Assembly: GCF_901709675.1 (NCBI RefSeq)
Contig: NC_051098.1
Span: 8,185,000 to 8,248,999 of the forward strand
Length of the DNA: 64,000 nt
Origin: Syngnathus acus
Lineage: Eukaryota > Chordata > Actinopteri > Syngnathiformes > Syngnathidae
Direction: 5' to 3'
Below, one piece after another: positions 60,560-64,000 of the stretch. Each line of letters opens with the position of its first letter. Position 1 is the first letter of the stretch. The position numbers and the translations under genes were made by a program. Under the pieces are notes generated by a model, which did not search any database, had not been told where the DNA came from, and worked only from the letters and a program-made list of their open reading frames with translations.

Positions 60560-60905
60560 CCATGCATCCATCCATCCATTTTCCATACTGCTTGTCCCCA
60601 GGGGGGTAACGGGCGTGCTGGAGCCTATCCCAGCCGTCATCGGGCAGTAGGCGGAGGGCACCCTAAATTGCTTGCCAGCCAATCGCAGAGACGAACAACC
60701 ATCGCACTCACGGGCGATTTAGAGTGTTCAATCAGCCTACCTGCATGTTTTTGGGATGTGGTAGGAACCCGGAATGCCCGGAGAAAACCCACTCAGGCAC
60801 GTGGAGAACATGCAAACTTCACACAGGGAGGGCCGGAGGTGGAATTGAACCCGGACCCTCTGAACCGTGAGGCGGACGTGCTAACCAGTGCTACACCGTG
60901 CCACC
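60560..60905 (-). mobile_element. ATCC-tailed teleost retroelement (L2-tail or SINE type), nearly complete
   Basis: Read on the minus strand: a tRNA-like head with GTTC-GAATTC words, GGTTTTCTCCGGGCATTCCG, CCAAAAACATGCAGG, GGCTCCAGCACGCCCG, AAGCAGTATGGAAAATGGAT and a (GGAT)n tail at 60566-60580. The block order is that of a repeat very common in percomorph genomes. Whether it is the 3' end of an L2-type LINE or a SINE using its tail is not decidable here. Confidence 0.75.
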
Positions 60906-61159
60906 TTGGTTGAATTACATTAATGCCAATTATAACAAATAGGAGGTGGTCCCTTATTGCCCTGAGGACTTTTCATAGCTTAAGTGCCAGTGCATCTGCA
61001 TGTTAGTACAAGCAAATGTTTTTGTCATTTTTCAATTGATAGATGTGTAAACTTAGTTCTTTGCAAAATGACAAAAACATGATCTGGAGCCCATGCTCAT
61101 TCACAAGAGGTCCAGATGAAGTACATTCAAGTGGTCTCTGCACTGTTAGGTATTTTAAT

Positions 61160-63159
61160 CTAATTGAAGTTGGTCTTGTGAAGGTTTCTGTTGGGTATTT
61201 CGATGGCGCTGACTTGTAACGGCCACGACCCGCTCATGATGCCCGCCTGGAGGGACACGCCCGTCACCACAGCCAGGTCGGGGTCCACCGAAGTGTTGGG
61301 CTCCTTGCTGAAAAACTCTGCGATGATCCTCCGGATCTGGGGAATTCTTGTTGATCCACCCACCAGCACAATCTCATCCACCTGATTTTTGTCCAGGTGG
61401 CCGTCGGCGAGAACCGTCTCCACCGGGGCCAGGATCTTTTGGAAGAGGTCCTCGTTGAGCTCCTCAAAAAGTTGACGCGTAACCACGGTCTCAAAGAGCA
61501 CCGGCTTCGGGGCCGAGTCGTCCCGGGCGAGCAGGTGCAGCGGCACCTTGATTGTGACGCTGGGCTGGAGGGTGAGGTTGATCTTAGCCGCCTCCACGGC
61601 CTGGCGGAGACAATGGAGGTCTTCTTTGAGAGTGGGCACAACGCCAAACTCCTGTAGCACTCGTTCTATGGTGTACTGGAGTAACCGTTGGCTGAAGTCT
61701 TGACCGCCCAGCTTGTTGTTTCCTGCGGTTTCAGCACAATTAACATAATGCATATGCAGTACAGAGCAGAGCAGAAAAGCAGCAGATCTCAGTTTACCGG
61801 CCATGGCTCTGGTGAAGAACATGCCGCCCTGTTTGTCGAGCAGAGACACGTCCAAGGTTCCTCCGCCGAGGTCCACCACCAGAACGTTGAAGACATCCAC
61901 CTTGTGAAGGCCGTACGCCATGGCCGCCGCTGTCGGCTCATTGATTATGCGCAAGATCTCCAAACCTGTCGGTTCGTTGTCATGTTAGTCATGTTTGTGA
62001 CATTAGGTCATGACAGTTGTTTTATAGCTAACCTGCAAGGTTGGCGGCTTTGATAGTGTACTCCCTCTGCCTGTCGTCAAACTCTGCGGGCACCGAGATG
62101 ACGGCTTTGTGGATAGGCACGCCCAGTTGCTGCTCAGCCATCTTCTTCATCTTCAGCAGCAGCCGAGAGCCAATGAACTCGGGAGTCACCGTGAATGTGC
62201 CATTCGTGGTGATCACAAACTCGGCACTTCCATTGTTGTAGACCACCTGGAAAAAGTTTGAAAATCGTATTGATGTAAATTTCAAGGGTTTCATCTACGT
62301 CTCAATATTTAAATAATAATTTATTTTACCTCTTATTTTTAGCATCACAACATTTTACGTTGTACCTATTATATATTAATAGTAATTAGTAATCAAAATG
62401 TATGTTCTATATATAACAGGCAGTAATTTTTGTTGTTGTTGTTGAATCAGCACAATATTTACTTTGTTACATAATCAGTACTCTCTCTTGAATCAAAGTC
62501 TTTATTGACTTAATAATTAGTTCTTCTACTTTGGCACAGACTGAGTACTTTTAGCACCAAAAGAGTACCTCCCTGAAATGATCATTCTTTTGTTTATTCA
62601 TCTATTGGAATCACACGACCTCAAAGTCACGCATACTGCCCACCTTGAAGGGATAGCGGCTGCTCTCCTGCTCCAGCAAATGTGGGGTAAAGATCTTCCC
62701 GATGAACCTCTTAGCGTCGTAAATGGTATTGTGGGGGTTGTTGTCAGCCACATCCACAGCATCATGCCCAGCCAGCACTGTCGTGTTGGTGAAGGAGACG
62801 GCACTTGGGATGCTCTTCCTGCCCTCCTTGTCTGCAATTACCTCCACTTTTCCACTACCAGGGTGAAACACGCCCACGGAACAAAAAGTGGTCCCCAGGT
62901 CTAGACCAATTACTTTGGGCTTGGGTGGAGGTAAGTACTGCTGACCCAAATAACCAGCCAAGAACAGAGCAAGGACCATAGAACCTGTAATACACACACA
63001 ATGTTAGCACGCTCTCTTCTATACATTAGATTACTAGACAAGCAGATAGACAGGCAAATATTTGTATTACTAGACAGGCAGATAGACAGAGACAGATATT
63101 TGTATTCATTCAAATCGGTTATTTCTCGACTTACCAAAGATTGACATTTGCCCTGACAT
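61160..63159 (-). CDS. hspa13: HSPA13 / STCH, microsomal Hsp70-like ATPase
   Basis: ER-associated Hsp70 relative that has only the ATPase domain and no substrate-binding domain. Coding exons on the minus strand: 63159-63135, 62984-62644, 62246-62033, 61965-61798 and 61722-61160; phases agree, giving 436 residues (human 471). Seen: N-terminal hydrophobic anchor (FGSMVLALFLAGYL), phosphate-1 loop IGLDLGTTFCSVGVF, AVISVPAEF, INEPTAAAMAYGL, phosphate-2 loop VVDLGGGTLDVSLL, adenosine motif VLVGGSTRIPQIRRI, and C-terminus EIPNRNLHKTNFN as in human. The shortfall is a missing low-complexity insert before VLFET that the human protein has. The start ATG at 63159 gives MSGQMSIFGSM, aligning with human MAREMTILGSA. 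Confidence 0.96.
61723..61797 (-). other. 75-nt in-frame intron of hspa13
   Basis: GT-AG intron whose 75 nt keep the frame and contain no stop, so retention would add 25 mostly hydrophobic residues inside the ATPase domain. Removal restores MAGNNKLGGQDF as in human. Confidence 0.85.
63030..63103. repeat. Tandem duplication of about 37 bp in the first hspa13 intron
   Basis: Two copies starting ATTACTAGACA, each with GCAGATAGACAG and ending ATATTTGT; the copies differ by small changes. Confidence 0.8.
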
Positions 63160-63308
63160 CGTCGCGTACTTTAGAGAATCCGTCCGGAGTTGAAATAACC
63201 AGAAACTGTTTTTAAACCATCGAATCTGTACTTAACACTCTCGCAACGACGACGCGACAGTCACTTCCTACTAAACACACGTCAGCGTTGCGTACGTGTT
63301 GCGGGGGA

Positions 63309-63327
63309 TGCTGGGTAATGTAGTCAG
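63309..63327 (-). promoter_or_regulatory. ZNF143/Staf-type motif near the hspa13 promoter
   Basis: Minus strand reads GACTACATTACCCAGCATC, close to the ACTACAATTCCCAGCATGC consensus. It lies about 150 bp upstream of the hspa13 start codon in a CpG-rich patch (63160-63330). Confidence 0.6.
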
Positions 63328-63498
63328 AGCGCCGCATTGTCAACGGGGATTTTTCTTTATTTTCTTTTTTTTAATTTGTTTGGCGGTGGGCTAATCAGTA
63401 AACATGCGTATTACTGCTATCATCTGTACTGGGGTATATTTGACACCCAATTTGATGGCCTCTCAACGGGGATAAAATAAGCGGAATTGTCCTTTTTT

Positions 63499-63518
63499 AC
63501 TACATTTCCCACAATGAA
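63499..63518 (+). promoter_or_regulatory. Second ZNF143/Staf-type motif
   Basis: ACTACATTTCCCACAATGAA on the + strand, again close to the consensus, opposite in orientation to the first. The pair suggests a strong or bidirectional promoter. Confidence 0.55.
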
Positions 63519-63529
63519 GTGCAAGATAC

Positions 63530-64000
63530 AAGCGCAATAAAAGAAACGTTCCCTTGTCAACTTGTCACAGAGAATGCTTTTTATTCTTTAATATTCATCA
63601 TCCTTGTAGATAATGCATTACCACTAATGCAATAATATTAAGTTTGAAAATATTATATATATTATATATATATTACAAGTTTGTCCCAAATGAACAATTA
63701 CAACGTCATAGCTATTTATGTAAGGACTTGTGAGGTGATTTTGGTTATCAAGGAAACTTTTGTAATCAGTAATACATTGGTTCAAACAAAGGTACCTATA
63801 ACAGTAGTTCATTAAAGAAAATACCAGTGTTTTGCTAGCTTTATAAGTTATTTACCGAATTGATTGCTAAAGAAAATAAACTTTCAAGTATTCTGTTTTT
63901 CTTTCGTATTTTCAAGTGCAATGCACACGTCCGAACCCTCCGTTTAACCGGTTTACCAGCTCCGGGAAGCTACTACATAGGGTTTAGTCACTTCAAATGT
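63530..64000. other. Right edge, no gene seen
   Basis: AT-rich sequence with a TA-rich patch at 63650-63675. A gene divergent from hspa13 could start beyond the window. Confidence 0.4.

Overview
The window is a piece of a teleost fish chromosome, probably percomorph. The evidence is vertebrate multi-exon genes with GT-AG introns, teleost-type proteins (an Hsp47 of 404 residues ending in RDEL, a GC-D-type receptor guanylate cyclase), and many fish interspersed repeats: hAT and Tc1/mariner-like MITEs, an RTE/Rex3-like LINE scrap, an ATCC-tailed retroelement family, and long TC and TATTG microsatellites. The species cannot be told from the sequence alone.

Layout, left to right. (1) A complete secreted matrix metalloproteinase of the MMP13/collagenase type, + strand, 539-3179, with TATA, AP-1 and ETS-like promoter sites. 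(2) A repeat-rich intergenic stretch with a solo LTR inserted in a TATTG microsatellite. (3) tsku (Tsukushi), - strand, 12253-11019, with an intron inside the coding region. (4) Non-coding DNA with a LINE fragment, a long TC tract and an intact tRNA-Ala(CGC) gene. (5) An 18-coding-exon GC-D-like membrane guanylate cyclase, + strand, 18964-25446. (6) serpinh1 (Hsp47), - strand, 30387-28310, with a heat-shock-like TATA promoter near 31.47-31.51 kb. (7) gdpd5 (GDE2), + strand, non-coding exon near 34.6-34.9 kb and coding exons 44326-58585. (8) hspa13 (STCH), - strand, 63159-61160, with two ZNF143-type motifs upstream.

From memory of the human map, TSKU, the GC-D pseudogene, SERPINH1 and GDPD5 all lie at 11q13.5, the MMP13 cluster at 11q22 and HSPA13 on chromosome 21. 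The window therefore keeps an 11q13.5-like block flanked by genes that are elsewhere in human. The genes are separate transcription units, not an operon. Two shared themes are visible: collagen biology (a collagenase-type MMP, the collagen chaperone Hsp47, the matrix proteoglycan Tsukushi) and ER or membrane proteins.

The most notable observation is that the gdpd5 copy has lost hallmark residues of the glycerophosphodiesterase active site (HRG to HQG at 233-235 and the second catalytic His275 to Arg). It also lacks the C-terminal cysteine used for redox control in other vertebrates, while its reading frame is intact. It also carries a 15-nt in-frame microexon. Other points are intron gains in tsku, mmp and probably serpinh1, an apparently functional GC-D-type cyclase whose human counterpart is a pseudogene, and an altered cysteine switch in the MMP. 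No wholly new multi-gene system was seen.
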